64,000 nt of DNA from JAXLYX01 sp046351215 (lineage in GTDB: Bacteria > Myxococcota_A > Polyangia > Polyangiales > Houyiibacteriaceae), in the NCBI GenBank assembly GCA_046351215.1, contig JAXLYX010000016.1, positions 62,001 to 126,000 of the forward strand, read 5' to 3'. The notes under the pieces were generated by a model. That model did not search any database. It worked only from the letters and a program-made list of their open reading frames with translations, and was not told where the DNA came from. Every line of letters begins with the position of its first letter. Position 1 is the first letter of the stretch. The position numbers and the translations under genes are program-made. Shown in pieces: positions 1 to 7,906 of this stretch.

Positions 1-860
1 GCGCGGTGCTGCCCCTGCGAGGCGTGGTGGCGCGCGGCGACCTTCCGCACCTCGAGCGCGAGGTCGTCCCCGTGGGGGCCCTCGGCCGTGAACCCGCGCG
101 CGCGGTCCTTCTCGTAGCTCGCCTCGAGCGCCTCGCGGATCGCCTCGGCGTCGGGGGGCACCCTCGGCCGGTAGCGGACCGAGAGGGGAACCTCGTCCCC
201 GATGACCTCGCCGAAGGCCCGCTCGACCCGTGGCGCGAGGTCCCTCACGAGCTCGTCCCGGCACCGCCCGAGGACGGCCCCGCTCTGCGAGAGCAGGGCG
301 TCGAAGGCCGTGATCGACCGGCGGTCGACGTCCTCCTGCTTCAGGAGCCGATTGCGGCTCCGGAGCGCCTTCTCGTAGGCCGCGAGGGTCGAGGCGTAGG
401 TCGGGTCCATCTGCTCGAGGATCCGGTCCAGGAAGGCCCTCCTGGCGTCCGCACCGCCCGAGGCGAGCTCGAGGTCGCCGGGATGGAAGAGGACGACGTG
501 CACCGCCCCGTGCCAGGCCGCGATGGACCGGGGCCGCTTGCCGTCGAGGACGACCCGCCGCGGCCCGGTCCGCGAGAGACCGACCTCGAAGACCCGGGGG
601 AACGCGCCCCCCGTCATCCTCGCCTTGAGCACGGCCGAGCCCTCGCCGAGCTGGATCAGGTCGTCGGTCCGGGCGCCGCGGAAGCTCCGCAGCGCTCCGA
701 GGTAGTGGATGGCCTCGAGCAGGCTCGACTTCCCGGCGCCGTTGTCCCCGTGGAGGACGTTGAACTGCGTGCCTGGGACGAGATCGAGCGTCCGCAGGTT
801 GCGGAACCCGCGGACGAAGAGTCGCTCGACCCGCTGCGGCTCGGCCGCCGGGACGGGCAT
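1..860 (-). CDS. recF: DNA replication and repair protein RecF (3' end outside window)
   Basis: RecF is a cytoplasmic SMC-like ATPase that helps load RecA at single-strand gaps. Reading leftward from ATG at 858-860 the protein begins MPVPAAEPQRVERLFVRGFR and has a Walker A motif GDNGAGKSS around residues 39-46 and a typical RecF stretch RSFRGARTDDLIQ near residue 58. About 286 residues are visible; RecF is usually 350-380, so the signature and Walker B end lies beyond position 1. The start codon lies one base after the dnaN stop, so the two are probably translationally coupled. This dnaN-recF order is the classical one near the chromosomal origin. Identification is firm; only the truncated end is unseen. 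Confidence 0.95.
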   Translation of the reverse strand, partial: MPVPAAEPQRVERLFVRGFRNLRTLDLVPGTQFNVLHGDNGAGKSSLLEAIHYLGALRSFRGARTDDLIQLGEGSAVLKARMTGGAFPRVFEVGLSRTGPRRVVLDGKRPRSIAAWHGAVHVVLFHPGDLELASGGADARRAFLDRILEQMDPTYASTLAAYEKALRSRNRLLKQEDVDRRSITAFDALLSQSGAVLGRCRDELVRDLAPRVERAFGEVIGDEVPLSVRYRPRVPPDAEAIREALEASYEKDRARGFTAEGPHGDDLALEVRKVAARHHASQGQHR

Positions 861-861
861 C

Positions 862-1989
862 TCAGATGCGCATCGGCATGATGACGCCGACGAAGTCGAC
901 GCCGTCCCCGACCGGCCGCACGACGCCCGGGTCGAGCTCGCCCGAGAGCTCGATGGCGACCTCGTCGTGCCCGATGGCCGAGAGCGTGTCGAGCAGGTAC
1001 TTGGCGTTGAAACCGATCGTCAACGCATCGCCGGCGTAGTCGACGTCGATCTCCTCGACGCCCTCGCCGACGTCCGGGTTCTGGCTCTGCACGCGCATCG
1101 TGCCGGGCTCGATCCGGAGCTGCACGCCACCGCTCTTGTCGCTCGCCACGAGGGCGATGCGGCGGAGCGATTCGACGAGGAGCGCGCGAGAGGCGACGAC
1201 GCGGCGCGTGTGGCGCTGCGGGATGACCTTCGAGTAGGGCGGGAACTGCTCGTCCGCGAGCTTCACGCTGAGCATGAGCCCGTCGCGGCGGAAGAAGGCG
1301 TTGCCGGACGCGTGCGCGATGCCGATCGTCGTCGCCTCGTCGCCCTTGCCGCGGCTCGACTTCGCGTCCTCGAGCAGGCGCTTGAGCTCGTTCACGCCCT
1401 TGTAGGGGACGAGCATGCTGAACGTCGCCGCGCCCTCGGCCTTGTGCTCGGCCTTCGAGAGACGATGACCGTCGGTCGTGACCATGCGGACGACCTTTCC
1501 GTCGCTCTCGAAGAGCGTGCCCGCGAGGTGCGGCCGCGTGTCGTCGTTCGACATCGAGTACGAGGTGAGCTGCACGAGCTCCGCCAGGGCGTCGACGTCG
1601 ATCTCGTGGAAGGTCGCTTCGCTCGCGCTCGGCAGCGGAGGGAAGTCCTCGCCCGGCATGCCCGGGATCTTGTACTTCACCTTCCCGCACTGGATCGTGC
1701 AGGCGTGGTTCTCGCCGGTGACGAGCTTCACGTCGCCGTCCGGCAGGTTCTTCACGATGTCGAAGAGCGTGCGCGCCGCGACGGCCACGCTGCCGGGCTT
1801 GCCGATCTTCGCGGGCGCGAGCGCGGTCACGCCGAGGTAGAGGTCGGTCGCCGCGAGGCGGAGCGATTCGGTGCCCTGCGAGGTGAGCAGGACGTTCGAG
1901 AGCATCGGCATCGAGCTCTTGCGGTCGGCGACCGCGTGCGTGCGGCTGAGTCCTCGGAGGAAATCGCGCTTGCTGATCGTGAGCTCCAT
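862..1989 (-). CDS. dnaN: DNA polymerase III beta subunit (sliding clamp)
   Basis: This is the ring-shaped processivity clamp of the replicative polymerase, acting as a dimer on DNA. The 375-residue protein has the usual length (366-380) and three repeated clamp domains. It begins MELTISKRDFLRGLSRTHAV, has the conserved YLLDTLSAIG segment near residue 325 and ends in the clamp-type tail FVGVIMPMRI. recF follows after one base on the same strand. A possible promoter lies about 290 bp upstream (TAGAAT at 2279-2284 on the minus strand), so the transcript would have a long leader carrying DnaA-box-like sequences. Unusually, dnaA is not immediately upstream but about 30 kb away on the same strand. 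Confidence 0.97.
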   Translation of the reverse strand: MELTISKRDFLRGLSRTHAVADRKSSMPMLSNVLLTSQGTESLRLAATDLYLGVTALAPAKIGKPGSVAVAARTLFDIVKNLPDGDVKLVTGENHACTIQCGKVKYKIPGMPGEDFPPLPSASEATFHEIDVDALAELVQLTSYSMSNDDTRPHLAGTLFESDGKVVRMVTTDGHRLSKAEHKAEGAATFSMLVPYKGVNELKRLLEDAKSSRGKGDEATTIGIAHASGNAFFRRDGLMLSVKLADEQFPPYSKVIPQRHTRRVVASRALLVESLRRIALVASDKSGGVQLRIEPGTMRVQSQNPDVGEGVEEIDVDYAGDALTIGFNAKYLLDTLSAIGHDEVAIELSGELDPGVVRPVGDGVDFVGVIMPMRI

Positions 1990-2278
1990 GATGCCTCTCG
2001 GTGCCTGCTCGATCGGGATTCCGGAAACGCTCTCCGGATCGGAAGGGTATGGATCTTTAAATCTCGTCGTCGTCGTAGGGGCTGTGGACTGGGGGAAACG
2101 AGAGCCAAGCTCTCGGGATCACGGAAGGATCTTCCGAGATCCGCCCGTGGATGGAATCGGGGAGGAACTGGGGATGAAACGATCCACAGGATCCTCACAG
2201 ACGTTGTCCACGGGGTTCACCACGCCTCGTCCACAGCCTCCCTCGGACGCACGGCCCCCGAGTCGCGGGAGCGCGCGG

Positions 2279-2309
2279 ATTCTATCGCGAAATTCCTCGG
2301 ATCGCGCAA
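2279..2309 (-). promoter_or_regulatory. Possible sigma70-type promoter for dnaN-recF
   Basis: On the minus strand TAGAAT (2279-2284, 5/6 to TATAAT) is preceded by TTGCGC (2304-2309) at a 19-bp spacing, slightly long. It sits 290 bp upstream of the dnaN start, immediately downstream of a LexA-like palindrome. Only the -10 match is good. Confidence 0.3.
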
Positions 2310-2332
2310 AGAATCTTTGAACGTGCGTTCAG
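2295..2332 (-). promoter_or_regulatory. 38-bp element upstream of dnaN with LexA-like palindrome (copy 1)
   Basis: On the plus strand the element starts CCTCGGAT (2295-2302) and ends TTGAACGTGCGTTCAG (2317-2332), whose core GAACGT/GCGTTC is a dyad. A second copy at 33802-33839 upstream of dnaA aligns without gaps at 29 of 38 positions and in the same orientation. The palindrome resembles the LexA box reported for Myxococcus (consensus recalled as CTRHAMRYBYGTTCAGS; 15 of 17 positions fit). Binding by LexA is inference. Confidence 0.45.
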
Positions 2333-2416
2333 TATCCGGAGGGGGACACGGAGGGCTCGCCCGAGCCTCGACCCGCGGCTGTACCGTCGGACGGGGAGAG
2401 GGCTCGTCCCGGCTCC

Positions 2417-3394
2417 TCAGAGGACGGTCAGGCGTCCCGAGCGGTAGTCCTCGACCGCCTGCCGGAGCTCCTCGTCGGTGCTCATGACGAAGGGGCCGTA
2501 GCGGGCGACGGGCTCGTTGAGGGGCTGGGCGGCCGCGAGGAGCAGGCGGCCCCCCCCCTCGCTCGCGAAGCGGATGCGATCCCCCGGCCGTTCGAGGACG
2601 GCGAGCTGCCCGCCCGTCACGCGGGCGGCGCTCGAGCCGATGCGGACGTCGCCCTCGACGACGTAGGCGAAGGCGTTGTGCGAGCTCGGCAGGGTGTGCT
2701 CGTAGCGACCTCGGGGAGGGAGGGTGACGTCGAGGAGGTGGGGGGCCGTCACGATGCCCTCGACCGGGCCCTCGGCCTGACCGATGGCGCCGGCGACGAG
2801 GCGCACGGAGGCGTCCTGCACGCCGAGCAGCGGGATCCGGCCGGCCTCGATGTCCTGGTAGCGCGGGGGCATCATCTTCCGCGCCCGGGGCAGGTTCACC
2901 CAGAGCTGGAAGCCGTGGAAGAGCCCCGAGACCTGCTTCGGCATCTCGGAATGGAGGATGCCGTGACCGGCCGTCATCCACTGCGCCGTGCCCGGCCCGA
3001 GCCTCCCCTGGTTCCCGAGGCTGTCGCGATGCTCCATCGCGCCTTCGAGCATGATCGTGACGGTCTCGAAGCCGCGGTGCGGATGGGTCGGGAAGCCGGC
3101 GACGTAGTCCTCGGGGTTCCTCGACTTGATCTCGTCGAGCATCAGGAAGGGATCGAGCATCGGCAGGGCCCGCGTGCCGATCGCGCGGCGGAGGTGCACG
3201 CCCGCGCCCTCGGTGAAGGGCTGGGCGTCGACGATCTGGACCACCTCGCGGAGCCGCGAGGGGGCGATGGCTCCGGGGCCCTGCCCGTTCGAGGGGGCCA
3301 CGGAAGGCCGGCAGGCGCCCACGAGCCCCGCCGCGGGGAGGGCGAGGCTGCTCGCGAGGAGGGTGCGGCGCGAGATCGAGGGCGGCAGGGACAT
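2417..3394 (-). CDS. Exported pirin-family cupin protein
   Basis: Pirins are bicupin iron proteins, some with quercetinase activity. This 325-residue protein carries the pirin core PTHPHRGFETVTIMLEG (about residues 101-117), a downstream GHGILHSEMP segment and the FQLWVNLP strand, so the N-terminal cupin metal ligands are present. The N-terminus has a twin-arginine motif SRRTLLAS followed by a hydrophobic stretch and a lipobox-like LVGAC, so it is predicted to be Tat-exported and possibly lipidated; most pirins are cytoplasmic. It ends in the dnaN upstream region and is divergent from the gene at 3510. Substrate unknown. Family assignment is strong; export is inferred from the leader. Confidence 0.88.
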   Translation of the reverse strand: MSLPPSISRRTLLASSLALPAAGLVGACRPSVAPSNGQGPGAIAPSRLREVVQIVDAQPFTEGAGVHLRRAIGTRALPMLDPFLMLDEIKSRNPEDYVAGFPTHPHRGFETVTIMLEGAMEHRDSLGNQGRLGPGTAQWMTAGHGILHSEMPKQVSGLFHGFQLWVNLPRARKMMPPRYQDIEAGRIPLLGVQDASVRLVAGAIGQAEGPVEGIVTAPHLLDVTLPPRGRYEHTLPSSHNAFAYVVEGDVRIGSSAARVTGGQLAVLERPGDRIRFASEGGGRLLLAAAQPLNEPVARYGPFVMSTDEELRQAVEDYRSGRLTVL

Positions 3395-3509
3395 CTTTCC
3401 ATTCTCTCATGTCCGAGGGGCCAGGAGGCAAGCGGGGGAGGCCGGTCCCTACGGTGGCTTCGAGGTCGCGTTGGGGAATGCCGGGGCTCCCTCGCGCGTC
3501 GCATTCCGC

Positions 3510-4637
3510 GTGGTGCTCCGGCGACTCCTCCTGCTCGTCCTCGCGGTCGTCGCGACCGCCTGGGTGCTGCCGCGCCAGGTCGCGGGTCGCGACGCCGCGC
3601 CCTTCTACGAGGGCCGCGCCGAGCCGCGCAACGCCCTCGCCCGGAGCGTCGCGCTCGCGATCCGCGGGGGCGTGACGACGTCGGCGTTCCACACGGGCAA
3701 CGCGCGCTTCGACGGGGAGTGGGCCTTCGGCACGCATCAGATGGCGGCGATCGGGCTCGCGCAGACGATGCTCGCCGATCGCTCGATGCGCGCGGTGCTC
3801 CGCGACGATCTGCGACGGGCCACGTCCGGCCTCGTCGCTCCGGGCACGCGCGACTTCGGGACGATCGCGTTCGGCGAGGACGGTCTCTTCCACCTCGAGA
3901 GCGCGAAGGGCCACGCCTACCTCGGCTACGTCGCGCTCGCGCTCGGCCTCGCGCGCCTCGCCGATCCCGAGCTCCCGGAGGCCGCGCTCCACGATCGCCT
4001 CTGCGCTTCGTTCGAGCGCAAGCTCGCCGCCGCTCCGAACGGCGTGATCGAGACCTATCCGGGCGAGGCCTATCCGGTCGACCTCGCCTCCATCGTGGGG
4101 GCTCTGGCGCTCCACCAGCGCGTGGCGGACGTCGATCATCGCGCCTCGATCGAGCGCATGCTCGCGCTCTTCCGCACGCGCTTCCGCGATCCCTCGACGG
4201 GTCTGCTGATCCAGAGCGTCTCGCCCTCGACGTGCGACGTCGTCGACGGCCCGCGCGGCTCGGGCACGGCGCTCGGCGCGTACTTCCTCGCCTTCGCCGA
4301 CCGGGGCCTCTCCCTCGAGCTCCATCGCTCGCTCGTCCGTGCGCTCGGGATGAACCTCGCGGGCTTCGGGGCGATGCGCGAGTACCCCTCGGGACGGTCG
4401 GGGAACGGCGACATCGACAGCGGCCCCGTCGTGCTCGGTGCGAGCGTGTCGGCGACGGGCTTCGCGCTCGCCTCGTCGCGCCTCCACGGCGATCGCGAGA
4501 CCTTCGTCGGCCTCTACCGCACGGCGCATCTCTTCGGCCTGCCGGTCGGGGACTCCGCCGGGTTCCGCTACGTCTCGGGGGGACCGCTCGGGAACGCGAT
4601 CCTCCTCGCCATGCTCACCGCGGGGCCCGGGACATGA
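3510..4637 (+). CDS. Secreted or membrane-anchored alpha-helical protein, possible alpha/alpha-barrel
   Basis: I do not recognise this protein with certainty. From the GTG at 3510 it has 375 residues, with an N-terminal hydrophobic segment RRLLLLVLAVVATAWVLP that could be a signal peptide or anchor. The remainder has repeated helical units with motifs such as GTHQMAAIGLAQ, YLGYVALALG, TYPGEAYPVD and RGSGTALGAYFLAFAD. This layout is reminiscent of (alpha/alpha)6-barrel proteins of the linalool dehydratase/isomerase-like type, but that is only an impression. The next gene overlaps the stop by four bases (ATGA), so the two are probably co-translated. The start is uncertain: GTG at 3513 is equally possible. 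Confidence 0.6.
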   Translation: MVLRRLLLLVLAVVATAWVLPRQVAGRDAAPFYEGRAEPRNALARSVALAIRGGVTTSAFHTGNARFDGEWAFGTHQMAAIGLAQTMLADRSMRAVLRDDLRRATSGLVAPGTRDFGTIAFGEDGLFHLESAKGHAYLGYVALALGLARLADPELPEAALHDRLCASFERKLAAAPNGVIETYPGEAYPVDLASIVGALALHQRVADVDHRASIERMLALFRTRFRDPSTGLLIQSVSPSTCDVVDGPRGSGTALGAYFLAFADRGLSLELHRSLVRALGMNLAGFGAMREYPSGRSGNGDIDSGPVVLGASVSATGFALASSRLHGDRETFVGLYRTAHLFGLPVGDSAGFRYVSGGPLGNAILLAMLTAGPGT

Positions 4638-4951
4638 ACGTAGGAGCTGCAAACGAATCGAGACCGTCGAGCGGGGCTCCCGCGGACGCCCTGCGCTCGC
4701 TCGGCTCGCTCGTCGTCGCCACGCTCGTGCTCGCCGCTCTCCACGAGCTCGGTCTGCGCGTCCTCGATCGCCTGCACGTCGTCGAGCGCCTGCTCTCGCC
4801 GAACGGCCTCGACGGGTTGGTCCTGCCGATCGCCGCGGTGCTCGTCCTCGTGCTCCGGATCTTCCTCTTCTTCGTCGCTCCGGGGCTCCTGGTCGCCTCG
4901 ACGATCCGCCTCGTCCACGCGTGCGTTCGTCCGCGATCGATGCCACCCTGA
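4634..4951 (+). CDS. Small membrane protein, two predicted TM helices
   Basis: This is a 105-residue protein of unknown function. It has two hydrophobic segments, SLVVATLVLAALHELGL near residues 24-40 and LPIAAVLVLVLRIFLFFV near residues 64-82, joined by a charged loop. Its ATG overlaps the stop codon of the preceding gene (ATGA, 4634-4637), and the next small gene starts seven bases after its stop. The three genes therefore look like one operon, which would place the product of the preceding gene at the membrane with it. Confidence 0.6.
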   Translation: MNVGAANESRPSSGAPADALRSLGSLVVATLVLAALHELGLRVLDRLHVVERLLSPNGLDGLVLPIAAVLVLVLRIFLFFVAPGLLVASTIRLVHACVRPRSMPP

Positions 4952-4958
4952 CGGCCTG

Positions 4959-5240
4959 ATGACCGCCAAGGATCCGAGCATCGCGCGCCTCCTCGAGGCG
5001 CTCTCGAACGGCGCCCACGGCGCCGTCCCCGTCGATACCGGCGCGAGCAATTCCGTCGACCTCACGTCACCTTCCGAGGCCCGCCGTCTCGTCCACGTGA
5101 CGACGCAGGATCCGGACGCGGAGCGCTACGACTACGAATGCTTCCTGCCCGACGGACCGTCCGCGAAGCGTCCGGTCCGCTGGGGCAAGAACGTCACGAT
5201 CGAGCGGTTGCTCGAGGTCGCGGGCGAGCACGTGGGCTGA
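4959..5240 (+). CDS. Small hypothetical protein
   Basis: This is a 93-residue protein without signal peptide or membrane segment. It is acidic and soluble, with a possible beta-sandwich part around RLVHVTTQDPDAERYDYECF (residues 43-62). No family is recognised. It starts seven bases after the previous stop in the same direction, which supports expression as the third gene of the operon beginning at 3510. Codon use is as GC-rich in third positions as its neighbours, which supports it being real. Confidence 0.5.
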   Translation: MTAKDPSIARLLEALSNGAHGAVPVDTGASNSVDLTSPSEARRLVHVTTQDPDAERYDYECFLPDGPSAKRPVRWGKNVTIERLLEVAGEHVG

Positions 5241-5286
5241 GCCCGGCGCGCGTGCCCTGGCACGTCGACCGAGAAGCGGCCGGAAG

Positions 5287-6852
5287 ATGTGGGGTTCCGA
5301 CGTGCAGGATTCCGAACCGACGCCCGTAGCCGACCGGATTCGCCTGTTCGCCCCGCTGTGCGCGGTCATCGCGATCTCCGCTGCGGTCCTCTTCGTCGTC
5401 GCCATCCGTCGTGGTTCGAGCTGGGTGGACGAGGCCTTCTACGCGGAGCCGGCGCGCGTGCTCTCCGCCGAGCTGCGGCTCGCGGATCCGATGTTCGGCT
5501 CCGTACGCGGTCTCGATCGTACGTTCGCGTTGCAGCCACCGGGCTCGTTTCTCGTCGGGGCGGCCTTCTTCGAGCTCTTCGGCTTCGGGATGCACCAGGT
5601 ACGGCTCTTGGCGGCGCTCGAGTGCGTGCTCGCGACCGTGCTGGTGTTCGCGACGACTCGAGCCGCATCCGTCGGGACCCGCGCCGAGCGCGTGGGATTC
5701 GCCACCGTCGCCGCGACCCTCTTCGCGACGGACTTCGTCCTCTTCCGGGCGGCGACGTCGGGCAGACCCGATCTCCTGGCGATCGCGTGCACCCTGGGCT
5801 CGGCGGTCTGCGCGACGAGGGGCTCCTGCGCTTCGTCCGACGCGGCGCGCTGGCGCTTCGCGAGCGGGGCCCTGGTCGGCTTCGCGGTCGCCGTGCATCC
5901 CGTCGCTGCCGTCTTCGCTCCGGCCGCGGCGCTCACGGCGCTGGTGACGGCCCCTCCCGAGGCGCGCCTCCGGGCGGTGTCCGAGGTCGTCCTGGGGGGG
6001 GTCGTCGGACTCGCCCCGTGGATCGTCCACTTCGCGACCCACGTCGACGCCTGGAGGACGCAGTTCCCAGACCACGTGCGGGGTGCACACGCGGGCGGCC
6101 CTCCGGCGCCGTTCCCGAGTGCGTGGTTGATCCTGTGGCGCCCGATCGAGCACCTGGCGTCTCTCCGACCGGTCACGCACGTGGCCCTGGCTCTCCTCGT
6201 CGGGATCGTGGGTGGGTGGCGCCAGGGCGGCGGAGCCATGCGAGCGGCCCTGCTCTATGGTCTCTTCGGTACCCTCGCGCTGCTTCCCGGAGAGAGCTTC
6301 TTCAAGCTCTTCGTGCCCTTCCTCTACGTCGCGGGGTGCGCTGGCTTGTCGACCTTCGCCGGGCGGATCGGGCGAACCCGCCTCGTGGTGGCCGCGGGTC
6401 TGCTCCTCGCCGTGCCGCTCGTGCGATACGGCCATCACGCACGCCTGGCTCTGCGCGAAGCCGCCGTCGACAACGCCGAACCGATCGATGCGGTCCTACG
6501 AAGGCACGTCCCTCGAGGCTCGCGCCTCGTGGCCGAGCCCGAGGCCTACTTCGCCGTGCGCGAGCGGGGATGCGCCATGCTCCTCCCGTCGCCGCTCCAC
6601 GGTCTCCGGTTCGCCGTCTCGGAATCGGACGTCGCCGAGTTCGCCGCGGACCTCGAGACGTTCCACCCCGACTTCGTGCTGCTCTCGGTCGAGCGACCGC
6701 CCGAGAGCGTCGGAGCGCTCTCGGGCATCGCGCATTTCGAGCTGGTCGCCGCGGCGGACACGCGGCTCCCGAGCGCAGTCATGGCGCGTGACCGCTACCA
6801 CCTTCGTCTGTACCGCGTGCGCTACGTCGTGGCGGATCACTCCGACGGATGA
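5287..6852 (+). CDS. GT-C type glycosyltransferase, family 39-like membrane protein
   Basis: This looks like a polytopic membrane glycosyltransferase using a lipid-linked sugar donor (ArnT/PMT-like, PF13231 class). The 521-residue protein has a first TM segment at about 20-38 followed by SWVDEAFYAEPARVL, the extracytoplasmic acidic DE motif typical of GT-C enzymes. Next come LQPPGSFLVGAAFFELFG and HQVRLLAALECVL, which match the conserved second loop and helix of family 39. About ten further hydrophobic helices follow, and a soluble C-terminal domain starts near residue 400. The acceptor is unknown. It stands alone between a small-gene operon and the Crp-family regulator. Family-level confidence is good; the specific activity is not known. 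Confidence 0.75.
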   Translation: MWGSDVQDSEPTPVADRIRLFAPLCAVIAISAAVLFVVAIRRGSSWVDEAFYAEPARVLSAELRLADPMFGSVRGLDRTFALQPPGSFLVGAAFFELFGFGMHQVRLLAALECVLATVLVFATTRAASVGTRAERVGFATVAATLFATDFVLFRAATSGRPDLLAIACTLGSAVCATRGSCASSDAARWRFASGALVGFAVAVHPVAAVFAPAAALTALVTAPPEARLRAVSEVVLGGVVGLAPWIVHFATHVDAWRTQFPDHVRGAHAGGPPAPFPSAWLILWRPIEHLASLRPVTHVALALLVGIVGGWRQGGGAMRAALLYGLFGTLALLPGESFFKLFVPFLYVAGCAGLSTFAGRIGRTRLVVAAGLLLAVPLVRYGHHARLALREAAVDNAEPIDAVLRRHVPRGSRLVAEPEAYFAVRERGCAMLLPSPLHGLRFAVSESDVAEFAADLETFHPDFVLLSVERPPESVGALSGIAHFELVAAADTRLPSAVMARDRYHLRLYRVRYVVADHSDG

Positions 6853-6994
6853 CCCTCAGGGACAAGCGATGGTCGCATAGGCCAGCGCGCCGTCCGCATG
6901 GGTCTCGACGTCGCGCGTGCCCTCCGGCTCGCTCCGGAACGAAACCCGATGCGTCCCACGGACCGCTTCTGTACCATCACCCCAGGGGATGGTG

Positions 6995-7807
6995 ATGGAG
7001 AGAGAGCGTCCGTCCGCGCGACTCGCCGCGAGCGCGCAGGGAAGGAGCGACGCGGTTCGTCGCGTGGAGAGCCGCGGGCCGGCCGCCGGCCTCGGCAACG
7101 AGCCGCGCGCGTGGCTCGGTCGCGTGCGTCTCTTCGACGGAGTCGAGGACGAAGGCCTCGATCGCATCCTCGCCGCGGGCCGGTGGGTACGGACGTGCAA
7201 GGGAGAGGTCGTGATCGAGCGAGGCTCGGTCGGGGACCAGCTCTTCGTGATCCACCGCGGCCGCTACCAGGTGACGGCCACCGACCCCGCGGGTCGCCGG
7301 GTGACGCTCAGCGTGCTCGGGCCGAGCGAGGTCTTCGGCGAGATCGCGATGGTCGACGGCTGCGGTCGCTCGGCGGACGTGATCTCCGTCGGTAGCGGGC
7401 GGCTTCTCGTCCTCGAGCGCAAGAGCTTCCTCGCGCTCGCCGGGGCCTATCCGGCCATCGGTTGGACGCTCACGAGCGTGGTCGCACGCAGGCTCCGACG
7501 CCTGACGGAACGTCTCGAGGATCGCGCGTTCCTCGATCTCGAGAAGCGTCTCGCCAAGCGCCTCGTCGAAGCGGCGGAGGACGTCGGCGGGACGACGGAC
7601 GGGCGCCTCCTGCGCGGCATCGCCGTCTCGCTCACGCAGAACGACCTCGCCGCCATCGTCGATGCCTCGCGCGAGCGCGTGAACCGCCAGCTCGCCGCGT
7701 GGGTCAAGGACGGGATCGTCGCGGTCGAGCGGAGCCGCATCGAGCTCCTCGATCCCGTGGCGTTGCGACGCGTCTACCAAGCGCCTCCGGAGCCCGCGCC
7801 CGACTGA
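6995..7807 (+). CDS. Crp/Fnr-family transcriptional regulator
   Basis: This is a cytoplasmic DNA-binding regulator with an N-terminal cyclic-nucleotide-binding fold and a C-terminal winged helix. The phosphate-binding cassette reads FGEIAMVDGCGRSADV, keeping the Glu and Arg-Ser positions used to contact cAMP, so cyclic-nucleotide binding is plausible. The HTH region contains LTQNDLAAIVDASRERVNRQL, typical of Crp/Fnr recognition helices. I chose ATG 6995 because AGGGG lies six bases before it; ATG 6989 is also possible. A perfect GTGA-N6-TCAC site lies 14 bp after its stop and before the patatin and lipoxygenase genes, suggesting it controls them. Confidence 0.9.
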   Translation: MERERPSARLAASAQGRSDAVRRVESRGPAAGLGNEPRAWLGRVRLFDGVEDEGLDRILAAGRWVRTCKGEVVIERGSVGDQLFVIHRGRYQVTATDPAGRRVTLSVLGPSEVFGEIAMVDGCGRSADVISVGSGRLLVLERKSFLALAGAYPAIGWTLTSVVARRLRRLTERLEDRAFLDLEKRLAKRLVEAAEDVGGTTDGRLLRGIAVSLTQNDLAAIVDASRERVNRQLAAWVKDGIVAVERSRIELLDPVALRRVYQAPPEPAPD

Positions 7808-7820
7808 CCCCCGCGCGAAC

Positions 7821-7834
7821 GTGACGCGGATCAC
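7821..7834. promoter_or_regulatory. Crp-type operator, GTGA-N6-TCAC
   Basis: GTGACGCGGATCAC is a perfect match to the Crp core half-sites with a 6-bp spacer; flanking C and G extend the dyad to five-base arms. It lies between the Crp-family gene and the patatin gene, 73 bp upstream of the latter's ATG. Autoregulation or control of the downstream genes is inferred from position. Confidence 0.55.
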
Positions 7835-7906
7835 GCTCGCGGGCGATTCGGGCGATCGACGCGGGAAACGCGCGCGCCCCGTGGCAGCTTGGCTGCGGGG
7901 GGATTC

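Larger units (their letters stand above)
1990..2416. other. Non-coding region upstream of dnaN; candidate oriC
   Basis: No gene is seen in these 427 bases. It holds several sequences close to the high-GC DnaA box TTGTCCACA: TTGTCCACG at 2204-2212 (8/9), TCGTCCACA at 2227-2235 (8/9), CGATCCACA at 2180-2188 (6/9), and CAGTCCACA on the minus strand at 2083-2091 (7/9). Two perfect small dyads lie beside them: CGAGAGC-CAA-GCTCTCG at 2099-2115 and CGGAAG-GAT-CTTCCG at 2122-2136. Relatively AT-rich patches occur at 2051-2065 and 2279-2322. That combination is what a replication origin would look like, but the boxes are imperfect and the dnaA upstream region is a rival candidate. Confidence 0.4.

Noticed and set aside
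2678..3509. Open plus-strand frame continuing upstream of the gene at 3510 through the pirin gene
   Set aside because: It is antisense to a well-supported pirin gene and has no motif; the gene starts after the divergent gap.
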